From the NCBI GenBank assembly GCA_900110395.1, contig FODP01000030.1, forward strand, positions 1 to 64,000: DNA of 64,000 nt. The letters run 5' to 3'. Each line of letters begins with the position of its first letter. Within the stretch, counting starts at the first letter, position 1. Below are positions 28,541-37,305 of this stretch, piece by piece. The notes under the pieces were generated by a model. It saw nothing but the letters and a program-made list of their open reading frames with translations, was not told where the DNA came from and did not search any database. The translations under genes were made by a program, and so were the position numbers. The DNA comes from Rhodospirillales bacterium URHD0017 (GTDB lineage Bacteria > Pseudomonadota > Alphaproteobacteria > Reyranellales > Reyranellaceae).

Positions 28541-29641
28541 ATGACTAGTCCAGCCGAACCCAGTGCCCTTCACAGACCAGAAGCCTTCTTCAGCTCTGGA
28601 ACGCTCGACCGAGAAAAAAAAAGACACGGCGTAGGGTTCATGTCGACCTTGAATACGGGTCGATCAAGGCGAGATTGCCTGGCAATCGTTGGGCCGCGAG
28701 AGCGCGTCTTGGAACGAGATCACCGCAAATGGACGAACGCACTCGGTCGCGTTGAGATCTTCTCGGATTGCACGGTGTCGAACGAAAGAAAGGAAGAACA
28801 AGCTTCGATACCGGACCTCGGTCGATTGAACAGCCTAGTAAGCACGGGACGAGTCAATCGAATACTGCTTGCTACGCCGGCCCACGAAAGTCAGCGGCTG
28901 GCAGCCGTCATTAGGCAGCTGGAAGGGATGGACGTTGACGTCGATTTCCTGCTCGAAGGCTTTTCCACCTATTCGCGCCTCAATGTGGGGCTGGCGGATG
29001 ATGTCTGCATCGCGAGGATATTGAAGAGGCCCCTGACTTCCGTCCAGGCACTAATCAAGTCGGCTCTGGATCGAGTCGGAGCCCTCCTGCTCCTTGTGGT
29101 TCTGGCGCCTATCCTGCTCTCCATAGCCCTGATTGTGAAACTGACCAGCGCCGGCCCGATTTTGTTTCGCCAGCAGCGCTTTGGCATCAACAACGAGGTG
29201 ATTGACGTGCTCAAGTTTCGCACGCTCTTTCATCGCCACGCTGACCCCAATGCTGAACAGCCAGTCAGGAAGAGGGACGATCGGATCACGCCAGTAGGAA
29301 AGTATCTCCGGGCGCTGAGCCTGGATGAGCTTCCCCAGCTTCTCAACGTCGTCAAAGGCGACATGTCGCTGGTCGGTCCACGCCCCTTGCCCGTTAGCCT
29401 GAAAATCGAGGGTAAGCCGTGCAGCGAGTTTCCGCACTACCGTGCTAGGCATCGAGTACTTCCGGGCATCACAGGCCTTGCCCAAGTCAATGGCTGGCGC
29501 GGCGGAATGCAGGTCACGGAGGACCTGAAGAACAGGCTCTATTTCGATTTGGCCTATATTGAAAACTACTCGCTGATGCTCGACGTGAGAATCATCTTCG
29601 CGACGATTTTTGCTCTGGTTCGCCCGAAGAACGCGTACTGA
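28541..29641 (+). CDS. Initiating sugar-phosphate transferase (WcaJ/ExoY family), short form
   Basis: The ATG at 28541 follows GGGGGACAAGTT; an ATG at 28640 is possible. Residues 1-160 resemble the CoA-binding-like middle domain of WcaJ/WbaP proteins (RILLATPAHESQRLAAVIRQ) but the four N-terminal membrane helices are absent. One hydrophobic helix (ALLLLVVLAPILLSIALIV) precedes the catalytic bacterial sugar transferase domain: ILFRQQRFG, VLKFRTL, LDELPQLLNVVKGDMSLVGP and LPGITGLAQVNGWRG. It loads the first sugar phosphate onto undecaprenyl phosphate. First gene of the 28.5-38.7 kb operon. Confidence 0.9.
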   Translation: MTSPAEPSALHRPEAFFSSGTLDREKKRHGVGFMSTLNTGRSRRDCLAIVGPRERVLERDHRKWTNALGRVEIFSDCTVSNERKEEQASIPDLGRLNSLVSTGRVNRILLATPAHESQRLAAVIRQLEGMDVDVDFLLEGFSTYSRLNVGLADDVCIARILKRPLTSVQALIKSALDRVGALLLLVVLAPILLSIALIVKLTSAGPILFRQQRFGINNEVIDVLKFRTLFHRHADPNAEQPVRKRDDRITPVGKYLRALSLDELPQLLNVVKGDMSLVGPRPLPVSLKIEGKPCSEFPHYRARHRVLPGITGLAQVNGWRGGMQVTEDLKNRLYFDLAYIENYSLMLDVRIIFATIFALVRPKNAY

Positions 29642-29645
29642 AGCT

Positions 29646-32171
29646 ATGAAGTCACTCAGCGCAGACTTCTCGCCCGTTGCGCTGCTCGATAATGGAGCCG
29701 CCAAGTGGCATGAGCGGCGCCTGAAATCCACGTTTTCTGCAATGCGCCGTCGGTGGTGGTTCATTGCGGCAATTGGCTGCTTTGGGCTTGCTGGAGCGGC
29801 TGCTTGGCTTGCCGTGACCAAGCCTCAATATACCGCCACGGCACTGGTCCAGCTCGACACCCGCAACAAATTCGTCAGCTTCGAAAGCAATGCCGGTAGC
29901 AGCTCGAGAGAAGCCGAATCCAGTTTAATCCGGACTGAAGTCGAGGTCCTGCGGTCGAACACCGTCGTGGAACGGGTGGTCAAGGAGCTCGACTTGGCCA
30001 ATGATGCCGAATTCAATCCTTCTGCAGCGACCGCGCTGACCCAATTCGCGGATGGGCTGCTTGCGGATCTCAGGAAGCATCTGTCGTTGCTCGGAATCCC
30101 TTCCGGTAGTTCGCAGGCATCGACGGCTGGCGGCAAGGCTGTCGAGAGCGTCGAGCAGGAAGACGGGCGCAGCAACTCGCCCCAATTTGGCGGATTCAAT
30201 CAGAATCAAAGCCGTTCCACGGTCGTAACCGACAACAACGGGGTGATTCTGGGCAGCATCGTCGACAAGGGCGCGGAGACCAATGGTCGCGACGCGGGAA
30301 GTCAGACTACGGCCGATGGCCGCTCTCCGGATAGGTCCACGGCATCAACCGAGCAGAAGCGGTTGATCGAAGACAAATTGGCGCTGACAATACGGAGAGT
30401 AAGGAAGAACCTGTCGGTCGATGCCGACGGGCGGTCGTACATCATAATGATCGGCTTCGCGGCCACCACTCCGCAAAAGTCCGCCCTCATCGCCAACGCG
30501 TTTGCCAAGCAATATCTTGCCACCCAGATCGATGCCAAGATGGCGCTTACCGGAAGTGCCAATGAGTGGGCTAAGAAGCAGCTCGATAGCGCCGGCGTGC
30601 AGCTGCGTGAGGCGGAAGAGGCGATCGAGCAATTCCGTGCCCAGCACGAGGGAAAGATCGAGGTCGGACCGGGCAATACCGTAGCAGTTAGCCGGCAGCT
30701 CGGACAGCTTCTTGCGCAGCTGAATGAAAAGTTGGCGGCTGCGACCCAGGCGCGTATTGCAGCGGAAACACGCCTCACGGCAACGAAAGACTTGGTGAAG
30801 CGAAACGAGGTCTTTGTCATTCCAGAAGTCTTGGCGTCGCCGTTGCTTCACAAGCTTCGAGAAGAGGAGGCCCGCGTGGCGGCGCGCCGCGCGAACCTTG
30901 AAACTCGACTGGGGCCCCAGTTTCCCGATGTGCAGGCCGCAACAGGCGAGCTGGCTAGAATCCAGAGCTCCATCAAGAGCAACGTCAGTCAAATAATCGC
31001 CAGCATCGAGGCCGAGGCCCAGGTCACGCGCGTGCAGGAGCAGGAGTTGGCCGGCAAAATCGAATCGATGCGGAAAAGCGTCGGCGAGACGTCGCAGCAG
31101 CAGCTCCAGCTTTCAGTTCTTGAACGTCGGGCTGAGGCCCGCAGGACCTTTCATGCCGCCATTGAGAAGAGGTATGTCGAGACGTTGGCATTGTTGCACG
31201 GCGTCTATCCGGATGCCCGCATCGTTGCGCGCGCGGCGCCGCCGCCGCTCCCCTCGTCGCCAAATATTCCACTTGTGCTCACGGCCGGCGCCGTTCTCGG
31301 CGCGCTTGTCGGTGCTGCCATTGCCGTCCTGCTCGAGCTTGCTGACAGGAGCTTTCGAACGCCATCGCAGCTGGAAGAAGCCACGGGCCGCGCCTGTGTT
31401 GGCATCCTGCCGGATTTGGGGCACGCGTTTCATCGCCGAACTGTCGGCGACCTACCGGCGAGAAGCTCGCGTGTCTTTCGCGAGTCGGTCAGGACGATCT
31501 GCGTGGCCCTGGATGCGGCAACGAGCGTCAACGACAGGAAGGGTCATGTCGTTCTGGTAACATCGGCGTTGCCTCAAGAAGGAAAAACACTCTCGAGTGT
31601 CGCCTTGGCTGCTTCGCTGGCGGCTTCCGGCTCTAAGACTTTGGTCATCGACGCAGATTTGCGGCGGCCTCAGATGGGGGGATATCTCGCCGCCATGGCC
31701 CGCTCGGAGGACTTGGCATCGATGCTGGCAGACAGCGCAGCCTTTCCGTCGGCGACAGCCATCGATGAGAATCTGTATGCCATCAGAGGCGGCGACGCCG
31801 ACGAGAGCGCTCAGCGCCTGTTCCTGTCGGAGCAGTTCGGTGCGTTCATGGAGGCGGCAAAGACACAGTTCGATGTCATCGTCGTTGACAGTCCACCAGC
31901 GATGGTTGTTGCAGATGCGGCGATCCTGGCTCGATTTGCCGACGCCGTTGTTCACGTCGTCCGTTGGGGTCGGACGCGGCGATCGACGGTGCTCGATTCG
32001 ATGGATCGGATGCGTCGTGCCAACGCTGGCGCCATTGGTGTGACGCTGCTCAATCGCGTCAACCCCGAAGCGTACTTCAAATATCATCGCGATGGCGGCT
32101 GGAGCTTCAAATACGCCAGACACTACAAGCCGGTGATTGGTCCGGCCGGCACGGAACATAAACGTCCATGA
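29646..32171 (+). CDS. Polysaccharide co-polymerase/tyrosine autokinase (Wzc/ExoP-like)
   Basis: The ATG at 29646 lies four bases after the upstream stop. In the 841-residue product a first membrane helix (WWFIAAIGCFGLAGAAAWLA) precedes a Wzz domain, a long periplasmic coiled coil (about 250-480) and a second helix (PLVLTAGAVLGALVGAAIAV). The cytoplasmic BY-kinase has Walker A ALPQEGKTL (about 641), Walker A' LVIDADLRRP and Walker B VIVVDSPP. The tail has only a few spaced tyrosines (about 810, 813, 823, 827) instead of a dense cluster. It controls chain length and export with the OPX protein. A Ser/Asn-rich insert lies at about 170-245. Confidence 0.92.
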   Translation: MKSLSADFSPVALLDNGAAKWHERRLKSTFSAMRRRWWFIAAIGCFGLAGAAAWLAVTKPQYTATALVQLDTRNKFVSFESNAGSSSREAESSLIRTEVEVLRSNTVVERVVKELDLANDAEFNPSAATALTQFADGLLADLRKHLSLLGIPSGSSQASTAGGKAVESVEQEDGRSNSPQFGGFNQNQSRSTVVTDNNGVILGSIVDKGAETNGRDAGSQTTADGRSPDRSTASTEQKRLIEDKLALTIRRVRKNLSVDADGRSYIIMIGFAATTPQKSALIANAFAKQYLATQIDAKMALTGSANEWAKKQLDSAGVQLREAEEAIEQFRAQHEGKIEVGPGNTVAVSRQLGQLLAQLNEKLAAATQARIAAETRLTATKDLVKRNEVFVIPEVLASPLLHKLREEEARVAARRANLETRLGPQFPDVQAATGELARIQSSIKSNVSQIIASIEAEAQVTRVQEQELAGKIESMRKSVGETSQQQLQLSVLERRAEARRTFHAAIEKRYVETLALLHGVYPDARIVARAAPPPLPSSPNIPLVLTAGAVLGALVGAAIAVLLELADRSFRTPSQLEEATGRACVGILPDLGHAFHRRTVGDLPARSSRVFRESVRTICVALDAATSVNDRKGHVVLVTSALPQEGKTLSSVALAASLAASGSKTLVIDADLRRPQMGGYLAAMARSEDLASMLADSAAFPSATAIDENLYAIRGGDADESAQRLFLSEQFGAFMEAAKTQFDVIVVDSPPAMVVADAAILARFADAVVHVVRWGRTRRSTVLDSMDRMRRANAGAIGVTLLNRVNPEAYFKYHRDGGWSFKYARHYKPVIGPAGTEHKRP

Positions 32172-33535
32172 CTGTGGCCCAGACTGCGGTCCGCGTTAAT
32201 GCGGCCTTGGCGTCGATTCCGCCGGTCGTCCGAGCCTTTCTCAACTTCCACTGCTTCGTGCTGGCAGGCTTCGTAGTGCTCGGCAAGAACTTTGCCTATA
32301 TCGGCTATCCCCCCTTGTACATCGGCGAGGTATGCTTGGCGTTCGGCATAGTTGCCGCGCTGAGGGGCGGAAATCTGGCGGCTGCAATATTCAGTCTGCC
32401 CGGCCTGGCACTTGCGCTCCTCATGCTGTGGACCGCATGTCGCAGCGTTCCGTATTGGGACGTATATGGTTTCGATGCGCCGCGCGACGCGATGCTCGTG
32501 TTCTACGGCCTGTTCGCCTACGTCGTCGCGTCGCTGATCTTGCTACGCCCCGTGATCTTGAAGCTGCTGCTCGAGCGCTATGCGCGCTTCATCCCTTTCA
32601 TCGTTTTCCTGTCTCCGGTAATTCCTGTGATTGGCTATGTCACTGGAGACGTGCTGGGACTGCCGCTCGTCGTGTCCAAGGTTGGCACGCTGGCGTGCCA
32701 TCTGACCGCTGTACTCGCTTTTTCGTTGATAGGATTTGTTCGTTTGGGAAGAGCATCCCTGTTGTTCATCTTGTTGGTCAACCTGTTCGCCTTCTCGCAG
32801 GCGCGCGAAGCGATGCTCGCCTTTATTGTCGGCTGTTTCACTGCATCTGTTTGTTCTCCAGGCCAGCGCGCACTGCGGAGCGTAGTGGCTATTGCTGCTG
32901 TTGGAGCCGTCGTCTTGGGAGTGCTCGCTGTCGTAGACTTCAAAATCCCTGGACAAAAGGAAGGCCGTGACTTCGCTGTTCGCCAGCTCGTTGTCAATTT
33001 GACAAGCGTGTTTGAAACGACTGGATCCGAGCGTGCCGATGTCACCAAGGAATGGCGTCTCAATTGGTGGTCCGACATCATGAATTATACGTTCTATGGT
33101 GCCCACTTTTGGGACGGGAAGGGCTTTGGGCCGAACTTGGCCGACGTGGACGGCTATCAGGTCGGCGATCCCGAACTCGCGCCCCCCCTACGAAGCCCGC
33201 ACAATTCACATATGACGATCTTAGCGCGAGGCGGCGTGCCCGCCTTCGTGTTGTGGATTGCCACGCTTGGATCGTGGTTCGTCGCGGTGGTGCACCGTTT
33301 GATCGAAGCCCGGACACTTGGCGATGATTCGTGGGCCCGTGTGTTCGCCTTCTTGCTCACCTATTGGACGATGATGGTCGTCTGCAGCACCTTTGACGTC
33401 GTCCTGGAAGGGCCACAACTTGGCATTTGGTTCTGGACCGTCCATGGAATTGGACTGGCGGCGCTCATTCTTCATCGCCACCGCGTTGCGACTTCGGAGT
33501 CCATGCACTTTCGGGCAACTGTGGGAGGCGCATGA
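32168..33535 (+). CDS. Polysaccharide polymerase / O-antigen ligase-like membrane protein
   Basis: Its ATG overlaps the Wzc-like stop (ATGA), indicating translational coupling. The 455-residue protein has about ten hydrophobic segments and a large periplasmic loop (about 270-340) rich in charged residues. The end of the loop, RSPHNSHMTILARGGVPAF, fits the Wzy_C/O-antigen-ligase signature (HN..l...G..g). It is best called the repeat-unit polymerase (Wzy) of this locus; a ligase role is less likely because of the position beside the Wzc-like gene. Confidence 0.8.
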   Translation: MTVAQTAVRVNAALASIPPVVRAFLNFHCFVLAGFVVLGKNFAYIGYPPLYIGEVCLAFGIVAALRGGNLAAAIFSLPGLALALLMLWTACRSVPYWDVYGFDAPRDAMLVFYGLFAYVVASLILLRPVILKLLLERYARFIPFIVFLSPVIPVIGYVTGDVLGLPLVVSKVGTLACHLTAVLAFSLIGFVRLGRASLLFILLVNLFAFSQAREAMLAFIVGCFTASVCSPGQRALRSVVAIAAVGAVVLGVLAVVDFKIPGQKEGRDFAVRQLVVNLTSVFETTGSERADVTKEWRLNWWSDIMNYTFYGAHFWDGKGFGPNLADVDGYQVGDPELAPPLRSPHNSHMTILARGGVPAFVLWIATLGSWFVAVVHRLIEARTLGDDSWARVFAFLLTYWTMMVVCSTFDVVLEGPQLGIWFWTVHGIGLAALILHRHRVATSESMHFRATVGGA

Positions 33536-34293
33536 TGTCAGTTCAGTCGGTGCCTGCACGAATCGACATTATGGGCGTCCACGTCAGTGCCATCAATATG
33601 GCAATGGCGGTCGAAGCGATCGCCGGATGGATCGCGCGAGCGGAGCGGAGATACGTTTGTGTCACCGGCGTCCATGGCATCATGGAGAGCAAGCGTTGCG
33701 CGGAGCTCCGTCGCGTCCACAATGCAGCCAGCATGGTCACCCCGGATGGCATGCCGTTGGTCTGGTTGCTGAAATGGGGCGGCCTCCGGCACGTAGATCG
33801 CGTCTATGGTCCTGACTTGATGCTTGCCGCGCTTGGCGCGGGCCAACTGGCAAGCGCGCGCCACTTCTTCTACGGCACGACCGAGCCGACCCTCGCCGCT
33901 TTGCGCGCGCGGCTGTGTCGGGACTTCCCTAAGGCCCAAATCGTCGGTGGCATTGCGCCGCCTTTCCGGCCGCTGTCAGCGGAAGAAGACAGGGAGCACA
34001 TGGCGGCAATCAACTCTTCTGCCCCCGATATTGTCTGGGTCGGGCTTAGCACGCCAAAGCAAGAGCGCTGGATGGCAGCGCATCGCGACCGGCTCAATGC
34101 AGCTGTACTGATTGGAGTCGGTGCCGCGTTCGATATCCACGCAGGGGTCGTTCCTCAGGCTCCGCGCCTGTTGCAGAGATCCGGGTTGGAATGGGCATTC
34201 CGTCTATGTACCGACCCCCGCCGTCTTTGGCGCCGTTACGCCGTAAACGTTCCATCGTTCATCTTCCACATTCTCGTTCAAAAGCTCGGCTGA
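33532..34293 (+). CDS. WecG/TagA/CpsF family glycosyltransferase
   Basis: The ATG at 33532 overlaps the upstream stop (ATGA). The 253-residue product has the family blocks YVCVTGVHGIMES, MVTPDGMPLVWLLKW, RVYGPDLM, FYGTTEPTLAALRARL, DIVWVGLSTPKQERWMAAHR and VGAAFDIHAGVVPQAPRLLQ, with ERxG-like RSGLEWAFRL and RYAVNVPSF at the end. GT26 enzymes transfer ManNAc(A), glucose or glucuronate to a lipid-linked acceptor. It is expressed with the polymerase and the kinase. Confidence 0.9.
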   Translation: MMSVQSVPARIDIMGVHVSAINMAMAVEAIAGWIARAERRYVCVTGVHGIMESKRCAELRRVHNAASMVTPDGMPLVWLLKWGGLRHVDRVYGPDLMLAALGAGQLASARHFFYGTTEPTLAALRARLCRDFPKAQIVGGIAPPFRPLSAEEDREHMAAINSSAPDIVWVGLSTPKQERWMAAHRDRLNAAVLIGVGAAFDIHAGVVPQAPRLLQRSGLEWAFRLCTDPRRLWRRYAVNVPSFIFHILVQKLG

Positions 34294-34353
34294 CCCGACT
34301 GGCAACGAGCTTGGCTGGGCGAGAGTGAAGGCGAACCGCTTTTTTTGTGCCAA

Positions 34354-35703
34354 ATGCAATCCACGAATTTGGAGAGTTCAGGAAACATCCAAGCGCTACG
34401 GCGTGCACGCCAGCCGCGTCATGCCACCGTGACCTGGAAGAAGGCTCTCAAATGGAAGGCGCCCGTCGCATTTGCCTTGCTCGACCAGGCGATGATGAGT
34501 TTCGCGAATTTCGTACCGCTCGTAATTGCCGCGAGGGTCCTGCCGATCGATGAATTCGGACATTATTCGATAATCTGGGCAATCTCTCTGTTGGTCGTCT
34601 CAGCCGCTACGGCGCTGATCGTCGACCCGCTGCCGGCGATTGTAAGCACACGCTCCTCGACGATGCTGAAACCGATTTTGGGCGCCGCTGCGCAGCTGAC
34701 CTTTCTTCTGGCCTGTTGTCTTGCAGGACTGATCTTGATTTGCGGGCTGGGTGCGTGGGCGTGGTCTCCGTCTTCGGGACTGTTGCTGGTTTGCCTCGCT
34801 CTTGTTGTCCCGATGCAGCAGTTGCAGTTTGCTTGTCGACGGTTCTGTTACATTCTGCGGCGACAGTGGGTGGCCGCAGTATCGGCAGTGGCCTATGCGG
34901 CCGTGCTGATAGGCGGCGTGCTGCTGTTGTGGGCGACGTCGCTATGTACTGCGCCGCGATTGATTCTGCTGTGGGGCGGCGCGAGTCTGGCTGCGGCAGC
35001 CGTTGGATTTGCCGGAAGCCGCGTACCACTGTGGAAGGTCGCTCCGCGACTGCGACGATGGCTCCTTACACGATGCTGGCAGTCGGGAAAATGGCTAGCC
35101 GGCTCAAACATCGCGCTGTGGCTAAGTGGTGCAAGCGTCTTGCCGTATACGGCGCTGATACTGGGGCCTTCAGAAACCGGGATCCTTCGGGCACAGCTCA
35201 CGCTGTTTATGCCGGTCTACCAGTTTGCCTGGGCAATGGGGTTTCTCATGGTTCCCGTCATGGCGGACGCTGGGGCCAAGCAGCCGGCGAGCCAAATGCG
35301 TACCCAGGCTGTACTGATGATCGCCATCCTAGGCGCCGCCGCTTTGGCTTTCTCGGCCACAATCTTGATCTTTGGCATCGCTCTCCTGGATCTTGTTTAC
35401 GGCCGATCAGAGATTACAGCTCAGTCCGGTTTGCTTTGGCCGCTGGCAATTAGCGTAACCGTCGACGTGCTCACGACCTCGATGGCGATCGTGCTTACGG
35501 CAAAGGCCGCTACTCGTTTCATCTTCTGGGCGCGTGTGGCTTCCGTTGTTGTCTTCGTTGTCAGCGCCGCATGCTTGGTTCCCACGATTGCTCTCGATGG
35601 CATCGTATGGGCTTTGGTCATCGCAAATTGCATTTGCGCCCTCATCCACATTCCGGCCTTGGTTCGAACGCTGGGAAGGCGAGACCGTATGCTGTCGCTT
35701 TAG
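34354..35703 (+). CDS. Wzx-like oligosaccharide flippase
   Basis: The 449-residue product (start at ATG 34354; ribosome-binding site weak, TTG 34345 also possible) has 12 or so hydrophobic segments without large soluble domains. The N-terminus contains FALLDQAMMSFANFVPLVIAA and the inverted repeat-like organisation of MOP-superfamily flippases. It would flip the undecaprenyl-linked repeat unit across the inner membrane. It lies 60 bases after the WecG-type gene in the same operon. Confidence 0.85.
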   Translation: MQSTNLESSGNIQALRRARQPRHATVTWKKALKWKAPVAFALLDQAMMSFANFVPLVIAARVLPIDEFGHYSIIWAISLLVVSAATALIVDPLPAIVSTRSSTMLKPILGAAAQLTFLLACCLAGLILICGLGAWAWSPSSGLLLVCLALVVPMQQLQFACRRFCYILRRQWVAAVSAVAYAAVLIGGVLLLWATSLCTAPRLILLWGGASLAAAAVGFAGSRVPLWKVAPRLRRWLLTRCWQSGKWLAGSNIALWLSGASVLPYTALILGPSETGILRAQLTLFMPVYQFAWAMGFLMVPVMADAGAKQPASQMRTQAVLMIAILGAAALAFSATILIFGIALLDLVYGRSEITAQSGLLWPLAISVTVDVLTTSMAIVLTAKAATRFIFWARVASVVVFVVSAACLVPTIALDGIVWALVIANCICALIHIPALVRTLGRRDRMLSL

Positions 35704-35802
35704 CAAACTCACAAAGGCGTCAGGCCAACAAGAAGTGGATACCCAACTCGGTAAGAAACGAGCCATTTCTGCAGCTGCCTGTCATAGAAAACGGAGGTTG
35801 CG

Positions 35803-37305
35803 TTGTTTCGTCCCCTCTTGCTTGGATTCGTCCTTGCCTTGACTTGGGCAGGAACGTCTGACGCGGCTGACGTCGTTATTCGTCCCGAAGACGACTTGGC
35901 AAAACAGGTCAGCTTGTCTCCGCCCGGGACCCGATTCGTTTTTTCGCCCGGCAAGCACTACGCCGGCGATATTTCTCCAAAGCGCGGACAATCGTTCATC
36001 GGCCAACCCGGAGCGATCCTTTCCGGCGCTATACGGCTGGGCGAATTCGCGCGCGATGGCAGGGCCTGGCGGGTCAAGGGCCCGCGGCCATTGGACCCGA
36101 GCGGCGGCGAATGCGAGCGCGCCGATCGAAGCTGCTTCTTCGGCGAGGTGCTGTTCGTAGACGGAAGACCACTGCGCCGCGTGCTGAAGTTGGGAGACTT
36201 GAACAATGAAGCATGGCTGCAGAACCGAGAGAATGGAGACGTTGTCGTCGGTTTTGACCCTGCTGGCCGCCTGATTGAGATGAGCTATCGCCGGTCGGCG
36301 TTTTCTGGACCAGCTCAGGACGTGACCATCCAGGGTTTTATCATCGAACAGTACGCTTCGATTGCCCAGCAAGGCGCCATCCACGCCCTGTGGGAGCCAA
36401 CACAGGCAGAGTTGTCGTCGGGATGGCAGGTTCTCGGCAACGACATCCGCTTCAATAGCGGTGCGGGTGTGCGATTCGGGAATAAAATGCGACTGACTGG
36501 AAATCGGGTTTACATGAATGGACAGATTGGTATCCGCGGTTCGGGAACCGGCATCGTGGTCGATTCAAACGAAATCTTCGCGAACAACACCTTAGGTTAT
36601 TTGTACAGTTGGGAAGCAGGGGCAACGAAGTTCGAGCTTACGGATTCTTTGACGGTACGTAACAATTGCGTGCATGACAATCTCGGCAACGGCATCTGGA
36701 CTGACGGCGAGAACCGCAATTCGACGATAGGCGACAACTGGTCGGTGCGTAACCGCGGAGTCGGCATCTTCCACGAGATCAGCGGACGTGCCGCCATCGA
36801 ACGGAACACCGTCGCCTTCAATGGCTCGCCGGGTGAAACTCCTTGGAATTCTCAAATCCTGGTCTCGGGATCGATCGACACGGTGGTGCAGGGCAACCGC
36901 GTCGAAGTTTCAGCCAATTCGGGCAATGCGATTTTTGTTGTGGAGGAAGGTCGGAAGAAGTGGAACATGGTGCACCTTCACGACTATCCAACGTACGTGT
37001 CTCGCAGAAACGTCGTAACCGGCAACCATGTCACCTTCTACCGCTCGACGGGTGTCTCGGGTTTCCAATCAAACGGCGGCCGCGTCGGGGATCTGGTCGA
37101 CAATAATCGCTTTGAAGGCAATAGCATCCGGGTGGTTGATGGGACCGACAAGCGCTTTCGGATCGGCAGCGACTACCTGGACTTGAAACAAGCGCAGGAA
37201 CGAGGGCAGGAAGTGGGGTCACTCATCGTTTCATCGCCATTGGAGTCCCCTCCTGATCTTCAACTCAAGTGTCCGTCGGGCGTTGGCCGAGGAGTGCTGA
37301 AATGA
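35803..37305 (+). CDS. Exported right-handed parallel beta-helix protein
   Basis: A TTG start at 35803 has ACGGAGG five bases upstream. The 500-residue protein begins with a signal peptide (MFRPLLLGFVLALTWAGTSD, AA). Residues about 180-420 show repeating beta-helix coils with NosD/PbH1 character (NDIRFNSGAGVRFGNKMRLT, NRVYMNGQIGIRGSGTGIVV, NCVHDNLGNGIWTDGENRNS). Such proteins act as polysaccharide lyases, epimerases (AlgG-like) or binding proteins. No catalytic triad could be assigned. It is translationally coupled to the GT4 gene downstream. Confidence 0.8.
   Translation: MFRPLLLGFVLALTWAGTSDAADVVIRPEDDLAKQVSLSPPGTRFVFSPGKHYAGDISPKRGQSFIGQPGAILSGAIRLGEFARDGRAWRVKGPRPLDPSGGECERADRSCFFGEVLFVDGRPLRRVLKLGDLNNEAWLQNRENGDVVVGFDPAGRLIEMSYRRSAFSGPAQDVTIQGFIIEQYASIAQQGAIHALWEPTQAELSSGWQVLGNDIRFNSGAGVRFGNKMRLTGNRVYMNGQIGIRGSGTGIVVDSNEIFANNTLGYLYSWEAGATKFELTDSLTVRNNCVHDNLGNGIWTDGENRNSTIGDNWSVRNRGVGIFHEISGRAAIERNTVAFNGSPGETPWNSQILVSGSIDTVVQGNRVEVSANSGNAIFVVEEGRKKWNMVHLHDYPTYVSRRNVVTGNHVTFYRSTGVSGFQSNGGRVGDLVDNNRFEGNSIRVVDGTDKRFRIGSDYLDLKQAQERGQEVGSLIVSSPLESPPDLQLKCPSGVGRGVLK

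Noticed and set aside
29051..29821. Minus-strand frame opposite the sugar-transferase and Wzc genes
   Set aside because: Shadow of two well-supported genes.
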